Part shown: positions 1 to 5,787 of the stretch, in pieces
Layout of the letters: the number at the start of each line of letters is the position of its first letter
How positions within the stretch are numbered: position 1 is the stretch's first letter
DNA from: Methylomonas sp.
GTDB taxonomy: Bacteria; Pseudomonadota; Gammaproteobacteria; Methylococcales; Methylomonadaceae
Direction of reading: 5' to 3'
Assembly: GCA_026990815.1 (NCBI GenBank)
Contig: JALXCS010000121.1
Coordinates: forward strand, 1 to 6,870
DNA length: 6,870 nucleotides
Notes under the pieces: model-generated
Databases searched by the model: none
What the model saw: the letters and a program-made list of their open reading frames with translations, nothing else
What the model was told of the DNA's origin: nothing
Made by a program: the position numbers and the translations under genes

Positions 1-208
1 ATCAATACAATACGTCATCTAGTTTATGTGCATTCTTGATCGCGAATAGTATATTATACCGGTCGGGTTATTTGATACCGAACTTCCATTTGCGTTTGAC
101 CATCAGATTTTTATAGACTCCAAGCCATCTTATTACTGTTTTGCCAACGAAACCAGGAATATGACCGGTGAAGAAGTGTTTGCCCAATTTGCACCGCCTG
201 AAGACTAA
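1..208 (+). pseudogene. 3' remnant of a GFA-family (glutathione-dependent formaldehyde-activating enzyme-like) gene
   Basis: From position 50 to the TAA at 206-208, 52 codons read through to a C-terminus typical of GFA/CENP-V-like zinc proteins: YIIPVGLF, then LPFAFDHQIFID, then FANETRNMTGEEVFAQF. Immediately upstream in this frame is TAG (47-49), and another TAG lies at 20-22. In another frame, positions 4-33 read like the preceding family segment, with R-H-L-V-Y (13-27) resembling the usual G-T-H-L-F-Y. The Tyr codon at 25-27 lies 22 bases before the Tyr codon at 50-52, that is seven codons plus one base. A family member normally has about seven residues there, so a one-base insertion plus a nonsense change explains the break. 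Active members bind zinc through CxxC motifs located further upstream, outside the window. The reading is visible in the sequence; the family comes from remembered conserved motifs. Sequencing error or an unrelated upstream junction remain possible. Confidence 0.62.
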
Positions 209-234
209 TTCAATAACAGCAGGCAACAAAATAT

Positions 235-240
235 AAGGAG
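235..240 (+). promoter_or_regulatory. Ribosome binding site of the SIMPL gene
   Basis: AAGGAG lies seven bases before the ATG at 248 and fixes the start of the SIMPL-domain gene. It sits in the 39-base gap after the GFA remnant. No convincing sigma-70 promoter is visible in that gap, so transcription probably starts inside or upstream of the remnant. Confidence 0.75.
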
Positions 241-247
241 AACGTTT

Positions 248-964
248 ATGCAACTCAGCAGAAACACTAGCGCTTTTATTTTAGGTATTTTTTTATTTTT
301 CGGGTTATCGGCTTTGGGGTATTTGCTGGCTAATGCCGCGATTAAAATTAAGGAGTACGAACGCACTGTCGTGGTAAAAGGATTGTCTGAACGCGAATAT
401 GATGCCGATATTGTAATCTGGCCAATCAAGTTTACTTTATCGGGGAATAACCTGGAAAACCTATATCGTGAAATTGAAAATAACACCCTAAAGACCAAAT
501 CCTTCCTTGTTAAGCGCGGCATACCTGCTGAGGATATAAGCTTTGCCTCACCACAAATTATTGATAAATTTGCTCAGCAATATAGCGGCGACAAACCTGA
601 GTTCCGTTACACCGGCTTTCAAACTTTAACGGTTTATTCCAAGAATATTAAAGCTGTCAGATCAGTCATGGGGTCATTATCCGAGCTGGGTAAACAAGGC
701 ATTATCTTTACGGCGGATGACTACAACTCCCGGACTGAATATATCTTTAATCGCCTGAATGAAATCAAACCCGTCATGATTGAAGAAGCGACCAAAAACG
801 CCCGAGAAGTGGCCGAAAAATTTGCATCTGATTCAAAAAGCAAATTAGGAAAAATAAAAAGAGCATCGCAAGGGCAATTTAGTATAAGAGCTCGAGATAC
901 TAACAACCCTCATATTAAGAAGGTCAGAGTCGTTTCCACAGTTGAATACTACTTGTCGGACTAA
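248..964 (+). CDS. SIMPL (DUF541) domain-containing membrane-anchored protein
   Basis: This 238-residue protein has one hydrophobic segment at about residues 10-31, which reads as a signal anchor or uncleaved signal peptide. The rest should therefore lie in the periplasm. The SIMPL/DUF541 (YggE-like) domain begins near residue 38 with VVVKGLSERE and continues with alternating strands and helices. A basic, conserved-looking C-terminal part follows: IKPVMIEEATKNAREVAEKF (173-192), then SKLGKIKRASQGQF (198-211), ending in VRVVSTVEYYL. The length fits the family. SIMPL proteins are oligomeric envelope proteins; E. coli YggE is linked to oxidative-stress tolerance, but no biochemical reaction is known for this subgroup. 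A good AAGGAG supports the chosen start. The next gene follows after 34 bases, so the two are probably co-transcribed. The family call is strong; the role is unknown. Confidence 0.9.
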   Translation: MQLSRNTSAFILGIFLFFGLSALGYLLANAAIKIKEYERTVVVKGLSEREYDADIVIWPIKFTLSGNNLENLYREIENNTLKTKSFLVKRGIPAEDISFASPQIIDKFAQQYSGDKPEFRYTGFQTLTVYSKNIKAVRSVMGSLSELGKQGIIFTADDYNSRTEYIFNRLNEIKPVMIEEATKNAREVAEKFASDSKSKLGKIKRASQGQFSIRARDTNNPHIKKVRVVSTVEYYLSD

Positions 965-998
965 CTATTGATTTAAAATAAACAAAAAGGAAATTAAT

Positions 999-1562
999 AT
1001 GAATGACAATAAAACAGATTATGGCCCATTAGCAGAACTGATTGGCGTCTGGCAAGGGGACAAGGGCTTGGATATTGCACCAGAGCCCGATAGCACTGAA
1101 CACAACCCTTATTATGAGACCATCACCTTTACCGGCATTGGTGATGTTACCAATGCTGAATCGCAAGTTTTGATGGCGGTACATTATCGGCAAATAGTTT
1201 GTCGCAAATCGAACGACAAAGTTTTTCACGATGAAACAGGCTATTGGATGTGGGATGCAGACTCAAATATTATCATGCATTCTTTAACTATTCCCCGCGC
1301 CGTCAGTGTTCTTGCTGGAGGTGTGTACAATGATAGCGGCATTGAAAATGATAGTATTATTCTGGAAGTTACTGCGGATATTAATAGTCAAGACTGGCAA
1401 ATTATTCAGTCCCCCTTTATGCGGGATAATGCCAAAACCACAGAATTTCGTCAGCGCATTAGTGTTGGAAATGACAAGCTTTCTTACTCGGAAACAACCA
1501 TCGTTGAGATTTACGGGAAGGTATTTGAGCATACCGACCAAAATGAATTATTAAGACAGTGA
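999..1562 (+). CDS. Nitrobindin-like heme-binding beta-barrel protein (THAP4/FABP-like, DUF1794)
   Basis: This 187-residue protein has no signal peptide and should be cytoplasmic. Near the N-terminus, LAELIGVWQGDKGLD (11-25) matches the G-x-W-x-G-x-x-G opening of the nitrobindin/THAP4-like ten-strand barrel. FHDETGYWMWD (76-86) corresponds to the 'ETG' strand, and LTIPRAVSVLAGG (96-108) to the conserved turn following it. The C-terminus, YSETTIVEIYGKVFEHTDQN, ends with a His (178) placed like the proximal heme ligand of nitrobindins; that assignment is inferred by position only. Nitrobindins bind ferric heme and can react with NO or peroxynitrite; the role in this subgroup is not established. 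AAAAGGAAA ends six bases before the ATG and supports the start. The 34-base gap to the SIMPL gene suggests one operon, and the inverted repeat downstream could end it. Confidence 0.85.
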   Translation: MNDNKTDYGPLAELIGVWQGDKGLDIAPEPDSTEHNPYYETITFTGIGDVTNAESQVLMAVHYRQIVCRKSNDKVFHDETGYWMWDADSNIIMHSLTIPRAVSVLAGGVYNDSGIENDSIILEVTADINSQDWQIIQSPFMRDNAKTTEFRQRISVGNDKLSYSETTIVEIYGKVFEHTDQNELLRQ

Positions 1563-1597
1563 TTAGGGCAATTCAGTCACTCTTACAGATATTATTC

Positions 1598-1636
1598 TGG
1601 TGATTTCAAACGACTCATAATCATTTGAAATCACCA
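1598..1636. terminator. 13-bp perfect inverted repeat between convergent genes, possible bidirectional terminator
   Basis: TGGTGATTTCAAA (1598-1610) is exactly repeated in inverse orientation at 1624-1636, with a 13-base loop. It lies 36 bases after the heme-protein stop and 62 bases beyond the channel gene's stop, where convergent transcripts meet. Neither strand has a T-run directly after the stem, so a classic Rho-independent terminator is not shown; the termination role is inferred from placement. A further AATCACC at 1691-1697 could pair with the left arm as an alternative. Confidence 0.5.
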
Positions 1637-1698
1637 AGTTGTTTGACCTGATTCCCTGCAACCTCAAAATTGGAAAAAAGATACAACCAGAATCACCA

Positions 1699-3186
1699 TT
1701 AATGCAGCTTATCAACCCACCTTTTAGCCAGGTCTCCAGCCGCATCACGCGCGCCTAACCCAAAGGCCAAAGCAAAAGCGATCGCAACAGCCCCTAGCGT
1801 AAGCACAAAAGCCGCATTTACAATGTCTTCAGCAATTCCCATTTCTCTAAGCCCCATTGCTGTGACAACTAACATAATAGCCACCTTTGCAACATGAGCT
1901 AACGGTGGAACCTTGCCTTTTCCTGAGGCTCTTGTAATGGTTTCAGAAGCAAGATTTGCCAACCAAAACCCAACAATAAGAATAACGCTGCCAAGCAGAA
2001 TATTTGCACCAAAGCGAATTAAATAGCTGACTAACTCAGAAATCTGATGTAACCCTAATCGATTTGATGCTTCTACAAATGCAAACAGAAGAATAAAAAA
2101 AGCAACCAGACGTCCCGCAATAGAACTTGGAGTCGTGCTTTTTTCTTCAGATCTCCAGGGCATACCAAGCCGTTGCGGCAACGTATTAAAGCCAAAACCT
2201 GTCAAAATGTTAACAACCAATCCAGAAACCAATTTAGCAATAAACCAGGCTATCCCTAAAATCAATGCAGCTGCAATAATATTTGGAACCGCATTCAAAA
2301 TAGCACTTAACATCTGAGTCGCGGGCTGTGAAATGGCTTCAATCTGTAACGCATTTAAAGCAGCAATTAAAGCTGGCAAAAAAACAAAAAAGAACACCAG
2401 CGTACCGATCAGTTTTGAAAGCGTCATATCTCCCGTTAAACCGGCCTTCACCCCTAAGTTATTTGCTCCCGAAACATCAAGAATATTGGTAACCAGATCC
2501 CTGAGAATTTTAGCAATCAACCAGCCAACAAAACCCAACACAAAAGCTCCAAAAATGTTTGGCAACATAGTCAACACTTTATTAACCATGTTTTGGACTG
2601 GACCGAGCAAGCCTTGAAGCTGGAAAGCGTCTAAAATAGCCGGTAAAAAAACCAAAAACACCAGCCAGAAAACAATATTTCCCATTGAAACTGTTAATCG
2701 CGCGCCTTCTGTCTCGCTAGGAAAACGCTCTATCAATTTGCTTTTTTCGAACAATTTAGTAATTGAAATTTTCCCTAGCAAGGCCAGCACCCAAGCCAAT
2801 AAAGTCAGCCCTATCCCGCCAAAAAAACTTGGCAAATAGGAAAAGACACGAGTCGTTAAAGCTTGCAATGGTTCGGAGACCATTTTCAAATCAAGGGCAT
2901 CAAAAAAAGCAATAAAAACCAGTGCCAGCATCAAATAGTATATGAGCTTGCTCCCTAATGTTTCTACATCCCAGTCATTCCCTGCGTATAACTTTAAACG
3001 CTTATTGAGGTTTAGCAGCCGCATTCCTCTTTGTACTAAAAACCTCAGCAACAATGCCAGGAACCATCCAATAATTAAAATTACAAAGGCGCCAATGATT
3101 TTTGTTGCCTTATCACCCAATATCCCGACCAATGGCGCCAAAAATTGAGCTACCACTTCATTCCAAAGTTGAATTTTTTCTTGCAT
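1699..3186 (-). CDS. Mechanosensitive ion channel family membrane protein with five TM_helix repeats (CmpX-like)
   Basis: This 495-residue inner-membrane protein has about eleven hydrophobic segments. Five units recur, each with a helix ending in a G/A-W (or F-W) step followed by a basic or polar end. The aromatic positions are near residues 41, 132, 222, 314 and 408, a period of 90-94. Three units are introduced by LPS, LPN or VPN (118, 208, 300) and the fifth by GAN (393). Second helices sit at about 81-100, 170-190, 259-280, 360-379 and 432-451. The last segment (456-487) is Ala/Gly-rich with FALAFGLGARDAAGD, the signature ending of proteins annotated as mechanosensitive channels with conserved TM_helix repeats, such as Pseudomonas CmpX. 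It recalls the pore helix of MscS, but the protein stops soon after, so the MscS cytoplasmic beta and vestibule domains are missing. GGAGGT precedes the ATG by five bases. It is transcribed alone. The channel function is inferred from the family. Confidence 0.87.
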   Translation of the reverse strand: MQEKIQLWNEVVAQFLAPLVGILGDKATKIIGAFVILIIGWFLALLLRFLVQRGMRLLNLNKRLKLYAGNDWDVETLGSKLIYYLMLALVFIAFFDALDLKMVSEPLQALTTRVFSYLPSFFGGIGLTLLAWVLALLGKISITKLFEKSKLIERFPSETEGARLTVSMGNIVFWLVFLVFLPAILDAFQLQGLLGPVQNMVNKVLTMLPNIFGAFVLGFVGWLIAKILRDLVTNILDVSGANNLGVKAGLTGDMTLSKLIGTLVFFFVFLPALIAALNALQIEAISQPATQMLSAILNAVPNIIAAALILGIAWFIAKLVSGLVVNILTGFGFNTLPQRLGMPWRSEEKSTTPSSIAGRLVAFFILLFAFVEASNRLGLHQISELVSYLIRFGANILLGSVILIVGFWLANLASETITRASGKGKVPPLAHVAKVAIMLVVTAMGLREMGIAEDIVNAAFVLTLGAVAIAFALAFGLGARDAAGDLAKRWVDKLH

Positions 3187-3191
3187 GACAC

Positions 3192-3197
3192 ACCTCC
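3192..3197 (-). promoter_or_regulatory. Ribosome binding site of the channel gene
   Basis: On the minus strand GGAGGT lies five bases before the ATG at 3186-3184 and supports this start for the mechanosensitive-channel gene. A weak 7-bp inverted repeat (3205-3211 with 3227-3233) lies just upstream in the leader. Confidence 0.75.
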
Positions 3198-3383
3198 AGT
3201 TTTTCTTTCATTTAACGAGTAAAGCCATGAAAGTTAAAAAACCCTATGGACATTAGACATTAGTTGATAAAAAATTAACCTTCAGGCTATTTTTCACATC
3301 CTCATAAAAAAAGATATGATGGTATATTATGTCTTTTCAAGCCTTACAGCAAAATAAACATCTGAAAATGTAGTTAGTCGAAT

Positions 3384-3411
3384 CTGCTATTCCAATGCAG
3401 ATAGCAGGAGG
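3384..3411 (+). repeat. Small stem-loop overlapping an orphan AGGAGG
   Basis: CTGCTAT (3384-3390) and ATAGCAG (3401-3407) form a 7-bp stem with a 10-base loop. The right arm runs into AGGAGG (3406-3411), a perfect Shine-Dalgarno-like string. No ATG, GTG or TTG follows at a normal spacing with a useful frame; an ATT-initiated 15-codon frame at 3419 is the only candidate. It may be chance or a relic leader. Confidence 0.3.
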
Positions 3412-3582
3412 CAAGATATTAGTTTCACAGTGATTACAGAAAATTCTCAGCTTAATAAGTTTTAATCATATAAGGTATATTTTTTTGTGCTTTTTGATTT
3501 TATGCAAACTTATTAGATCATTACACATTTTTTCAACTGGAAAAGTGCGTTAAACTCGTCACTCTTAAAATAACTTATAGTT

Positions 3583-3589
3583 AAGGGGG
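3583..3589 (+). promoter_or_regulatory. Ribosome binding site of the PhoD-like gene
   Basis: AAGGGGG lies five bases before the ATG at 3595. It fixes the start at a residue consistent with the family's N-terminal domain and shows that translation of the 5' half would be efficient. Confidence 0.65.
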
Positions 3590-3594
3590 ACATT

Positions 3595-4815
3595 ATGAAA
3601 AATCATATACTTGCGGGTCCCATTTTGCGAAAGGTGAGCTCTAATATAGTTTGTGTATGGCTCGCTACCGATCGTCAACTTAATTTATCCCTAACAATAA
3701 TGAAGGATGGCAAACCTATTGGTGTTAGTAAAAATAAGGAAATTCAAATAAATCAATGCCGGCTGGGTAAACACCTCTTTATTTACCTTTTGCAAGCCAG
3801 TCCTATTGGCGAAAATAGCTCGTTCCCTCTGGATACTTTTTTTACCTATCAAATTGAGATAGACAATAAAAAACTGGACTTAAAAGCTTTAAATTTGACC
3901 TATGCAGGCGAGACAAACCCAAGCTTTTTCATACCAAGCCAGATCAAAAATCTATTGCACGGGAGTTGCCGTAAACCCCATGGAAATTCAACAGATACAT
4001 TAGGATCAGGCGATGCAATAATAGAAACGGCCTATAAAGATATGGTAAAGCGCCCGGCTTTACTATTACTTACAGGTGATCAAATCTATGCTGACGATAT
4101 CTCAGATTCCTTGTTTGCATTATTTAAAGATAAAGCCGTAACTTTACTTGGTTACCAAGAATTATTGCCATGGGAAACCTTGCCAAAATCACGCTATACA
4201 CTTTTTAAGCAGTATATTAACCGTCTATTCAAAAAAAACACGCCCCCTGAAATTCTTCAACAACAATTATTTGATCCGTCCCGGTTAGCACATCGAAAAC
4301 ACATTGCAAAAAAACAAGCTGGTTTCAGTTCAACAGAAAGTGACAATCATTTGTTTACCTTTGGCGAGTTTGCAGCGATGTACCTGTATGCGTTTGGTAA
4401 TGCCGGCCAATGGTTACCTGATTTTCCCCTTGAACAAGATGATTCCAATAATATAGCACTAAAAAATTTTCATTCCGGTTTATCTAAGGTACGGCGTTTA
4501 TTGGCTAACATTCCAACCTATATGATCTGTGATGACCATGATGTTACTGATGACTGGAATATTACTGGCTCCTGGTATGATAAGGTAAGAAATCTTACCT
4601 TGGGCAGGCGTGTGGTTGCCAATGCATTAGCAAGCTATTGGGCATTTCAGGCATGGGGAAATGCGCCGGAAAATTTTGATGATACCTTTATTCACTCTAT
4701 AGCAGATTATTTTGCTATATCGCCTTCCGCCCCACCAAAACTTGCCGAACAATTCGATCTTACATGTGGAAATATCGTGGCTGGAGCTATTCTGTTCCAA
4801 GCAACCCACCGATAG
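3595..4815 (+). CDS. PhoD-like phosphatase, N-terminal fragment (406 residues)
   Basis: The protein starts directly with a PhoD N-terminal beta-sandwich-like domain (GPILRKVSSNIVCVWLATD, residues 8-26) and has no Tat or Sec signal peptide, unlike secreted PhoD. A cytoplasmic location is therefore likely. The metallophosphatase domain opens with HGSCRKPHG (122-130), then LLTGDQIYADD (158-168), and TYMICDDHDVTDDWN (308-322), which supply the first metal ligands (D162, D313/D314, H315). Residues 199-250 form a long polar insert rich in Lys, Gln and Ser that lacks recognised motifs. After residue 390 the frame diverges: the final 16 residues, from Cys391, are out-of-frame and unlike the family. 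The C-terminal metal-binding GDVHYS motif is missing from this product. The family call is strong; the substrate is unknown. Confidence 0.8.
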   Translation: MKNHILAGPILRKVSSNIVCVWLATDRQLNLSLTIMKDGKPIGVSKNKEIQINQCRLGKHLFIYLLQASPIGENSSFPLDTFFTYQIEIDNKKLDLKALNLTYAGETNPSFFIPSQIKNLLHGSCRKPHGNSTDTLGSGDAIIETAYKDMVKRPALLLLTGDQIYADDISDSLFALFKDKAVTLLGYQELLPWETLPKSRYTLFKQYINRLFKKNTPPEILQQQLFDPSRLAHRKHIAKKQAGFSSTESDNHLFTFGEFAAMYLYAFGNAGQWLPDFPLEQDDSNNIALKNFHSGLSKVRRLLANIPTYMICDDHDVTDDWNITGSWYDKVRNLTLGRRVVANALASYWAFQAWGNAPENFDDTFIHSIADYFAISPSAPPKLAEQFDLTCGNIVAGAILFQATHR

Positions 4816-5627
4816 TTGTAATTGATTCCCGCACTCAACGTCAACCGGATGGTGACTATTATCCCCCGCAACTACTGGATCGATATGCATTAGATTGGTT
4901 ACGCACGGAATGGGCCAACCTGCTGGCAAAAAGAGAGCAGGACATTGACAATGGATTAGCAAGTGATTTTCACCCTTGCCCTATATTTGTGACAACCACC
5001 CCGGTAATGGGCTTTGCTCCAATTGAGGGCATACAACAATTTTTATTATGGATTGCCGGGGTAATTGAGGATAATCTAATCATCCGAATTTTTGAAAGCT
5101 GGTTTAATATCGAGGGTATAGTAACAGCAAAAATCATCTACAGTGCGGACGCTGAATCCTGGATTTCTAACAGGGAAGGTTTTGCAAATTTTCTAAATTG
5201 TATGCTCCATAGAATGAAAATTCATAAATGTGTATTTTTATCCGGTGATGTTCATTACTCGTTTTCCTCCAAAGCAAGTTTCCATAGCAATCACAGAACC
5301 TTGCAATGCTGGCAATTAACCAGCTCGGCATTATGCAATACACCCAGCGCAAAAAACAGGTTTGATGCTATAAACAAACTTGTAAATCAAAATAACGGTA
5401 AATTTTCCCACAAACAATATTCCTTAAACGCAACGAAACGCTGGCAATCAAAAGGTGAATATATCACTTTAGATACTGGTTTTTCACCGCAAAGGATAAC
5501 ACCAACATCTAATCTTGGTTTAGTAGAGTTTGATGATAATGGTCCGGTTACGCATTCTTTGCTTTATGATGCTGAAACCGTTGTAGTATATACTCTAAGA
5601 CCTGATATTAAAGATGTTCCTCATTGA
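4764..5627 (+). CDS. PhoD-like phosphatase, C-terminal fragment (287 residues)
   Basis: This frame carries the rest of the metallophosphatase domain: WSYSVPSNPPIVVIDSRTQR (7-26), TTTPVMGF (77-84), the family's DAESW (129-133) and LSGDVHYSF (159-167), whose Asp and His bind the metal in the PhoD fold. It ends with a short beta-rich tail. The ATG at 4764 is simply the first Met after the break. It has no Shine-Dalgarno upstream, since the bases before it are coding sequence of the 5' half, so independent translation is doubtful. The segments at 89-126 are more hydrophobic and may be a family-specific insert. Alone it lacks the GDQ and DDHD motifs and should be inactive. Confidence 0.78.
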   Translation: MWKYRGWSYSVPSNPPIVVIDSRTQRQPDGDYYPPQLLDRYALDWLRTEWANLLAKREQDIDNGLASDFHPCPIFVTTTPVMGFAPIEGIQQFLLWIAGVIEDNLIIRIFESWFNIEGIVTAKIIYSADAESWISNREGFANFLNCMLHRMKIHKCVFLSGDVHYSFSSKASFHSNHRTLQCWQLTSSALCNTPSAKNRFDAINKLVNQNNGKFSHKQYSLNATKRWQSKGEYITLDTGFSPQRITPTSNLGLVEFDDNGPVTHSLLYDAETVVVYTLRPDIKDVPH

Positions 5628-5742
5628 ATGAACAACCCAATCAATTTGATCCATTTCTGTCATTGCAATACTGAGCTATTGGAAATATGCACCAACATCA
5701 TTTACGAAATGACACCCTGTAAATGAGGTATTCTCAAACACG

Positions 5743-5759
5743 AAAGGTATAATACCTTT
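5743..5759 (+). promoter_or_regulatory. TATAAT -10 box inside a short palindrome, candidate promoter of the GCS2-type gene
   Basis: A perfect TATAAT (5748-5753) lies 34 bases before the ATG at 5788, a normal leader length. It is embedded in AAAGGTA-TAA-TACCTTT (5743-5759), a 7-bp inverted repeat with a 3-base centre. No good -35 box is found at 16-18 bases (GAGGTA-like sequence only), so the promoter might need an activator, or the palindrome may be an operator. A second AGGTATT (5726-5732) can pair with AATACCT (5751-5757). The alternative reading is a weak terminator for the PhoD-like gene. Confidence 0.45.
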
Positions 5760-5787
5760 TCAGCAAACAATTTGAGCGACACCATTC

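Larger units (their letters stand above)
3187..3594. other. AT-rich 408-bp intergenic region between divergent genes
   Basis: This region separates the channel gene (leftward) from the PhoD-like gene (rightward) and must hold promoters for both, although no clear -35/-10 pair stands out. TATAAG at 3469-3474 and TATATT at 3476-3481 are possible -10 boxes for the rightward gene, without a well-spaced -35. It also contains a tandem GACATTA repeat (3249-3262) and a small stem-loop touching an AGGAGG (3384-3411). No open reading frame of credible length and no recognisable RNA gene was seen. Confidence 0.6.
3595..5627 (+). pseudogene. PhoD-like alkaline phosphatase/phosphodiesterase gene, split by a single-base frameshift
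   Basis: Two consecutive open frames (3595-4815 and 4764-5627) encode the two halves of one PhoD-like metallophosphatase. Restoring one base near 4762-4765 joins them into 677 residues, with FDLT (387-390) running into MWKYRGWSYSV. One extra A in CTTACATGTGG, giving CTT-ACA-ATG-TGG, would do it. The core motifs are split: GDQIYADD and CDDHDVTDDW come before the break, and SGDVHYSF after it. PhoD enzymes need all of these residues to bind the metal centre, so neither fragment should be active. Both open frames overlap over 4683-4812, but no canonical -1 slippery heptamer is visible there. The rest of both halves has no further stops, so the lesion is recent, a sequencing error, or a recoding event, in that order of likelihood only by inference. 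Confidence 0.8.

Noticed and set aside
189..238. Possible promoters for the SIMPL gene (TTGCAC with AATAAC; TTCAAT with TATAAG)
   Set aside because: The first has weak -35 and -10 matches. The second places TATAAG on the ribosome site, so its transcript would lack the site.
68..253. 61-codon open frame on the minus strand ending in a Lys-rich tail
   Set aside because: It is antisense to the GFA-family remnant, whose plus-strand reading matches a known family, and no ribosome site precedes it.
1563..1748. 61-codon minus-strand frame across the convergent gap
   Set aside because: It overlaps the end of the channel gene and the inverted repeat, has no ribosome site and no protein-like composition.
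3249..3262. Tandem GACATTA repeat (two copies)
   Set aside because: Only two 7-base units in AT-rich DNA; too short to call an operator or repeat array.
3530..3544. TTTTC-AACTG-GAAAA hairpin before the PhoD-like gene
   Set aside because: A 5-bp AT-rich stem is expected by chance and has no position typical of a terminator or riboswitch.
4737..4743. A-AAA-CTT as a programmed -1 slip site
   Set aside because: The P-site codon AAA could re-pair, but CTT would have to re-pair with ACT, and slipping here would replace the family-like LAEQFDL segment with an unrelated sequence.
4627..4962. 111-codon minus-strand frame across the PhoD frameshift
   Set aside because: It is antisense to both conserved halves of the phosphatase; its composition mirrors the coding strand and it has no ribosome site.
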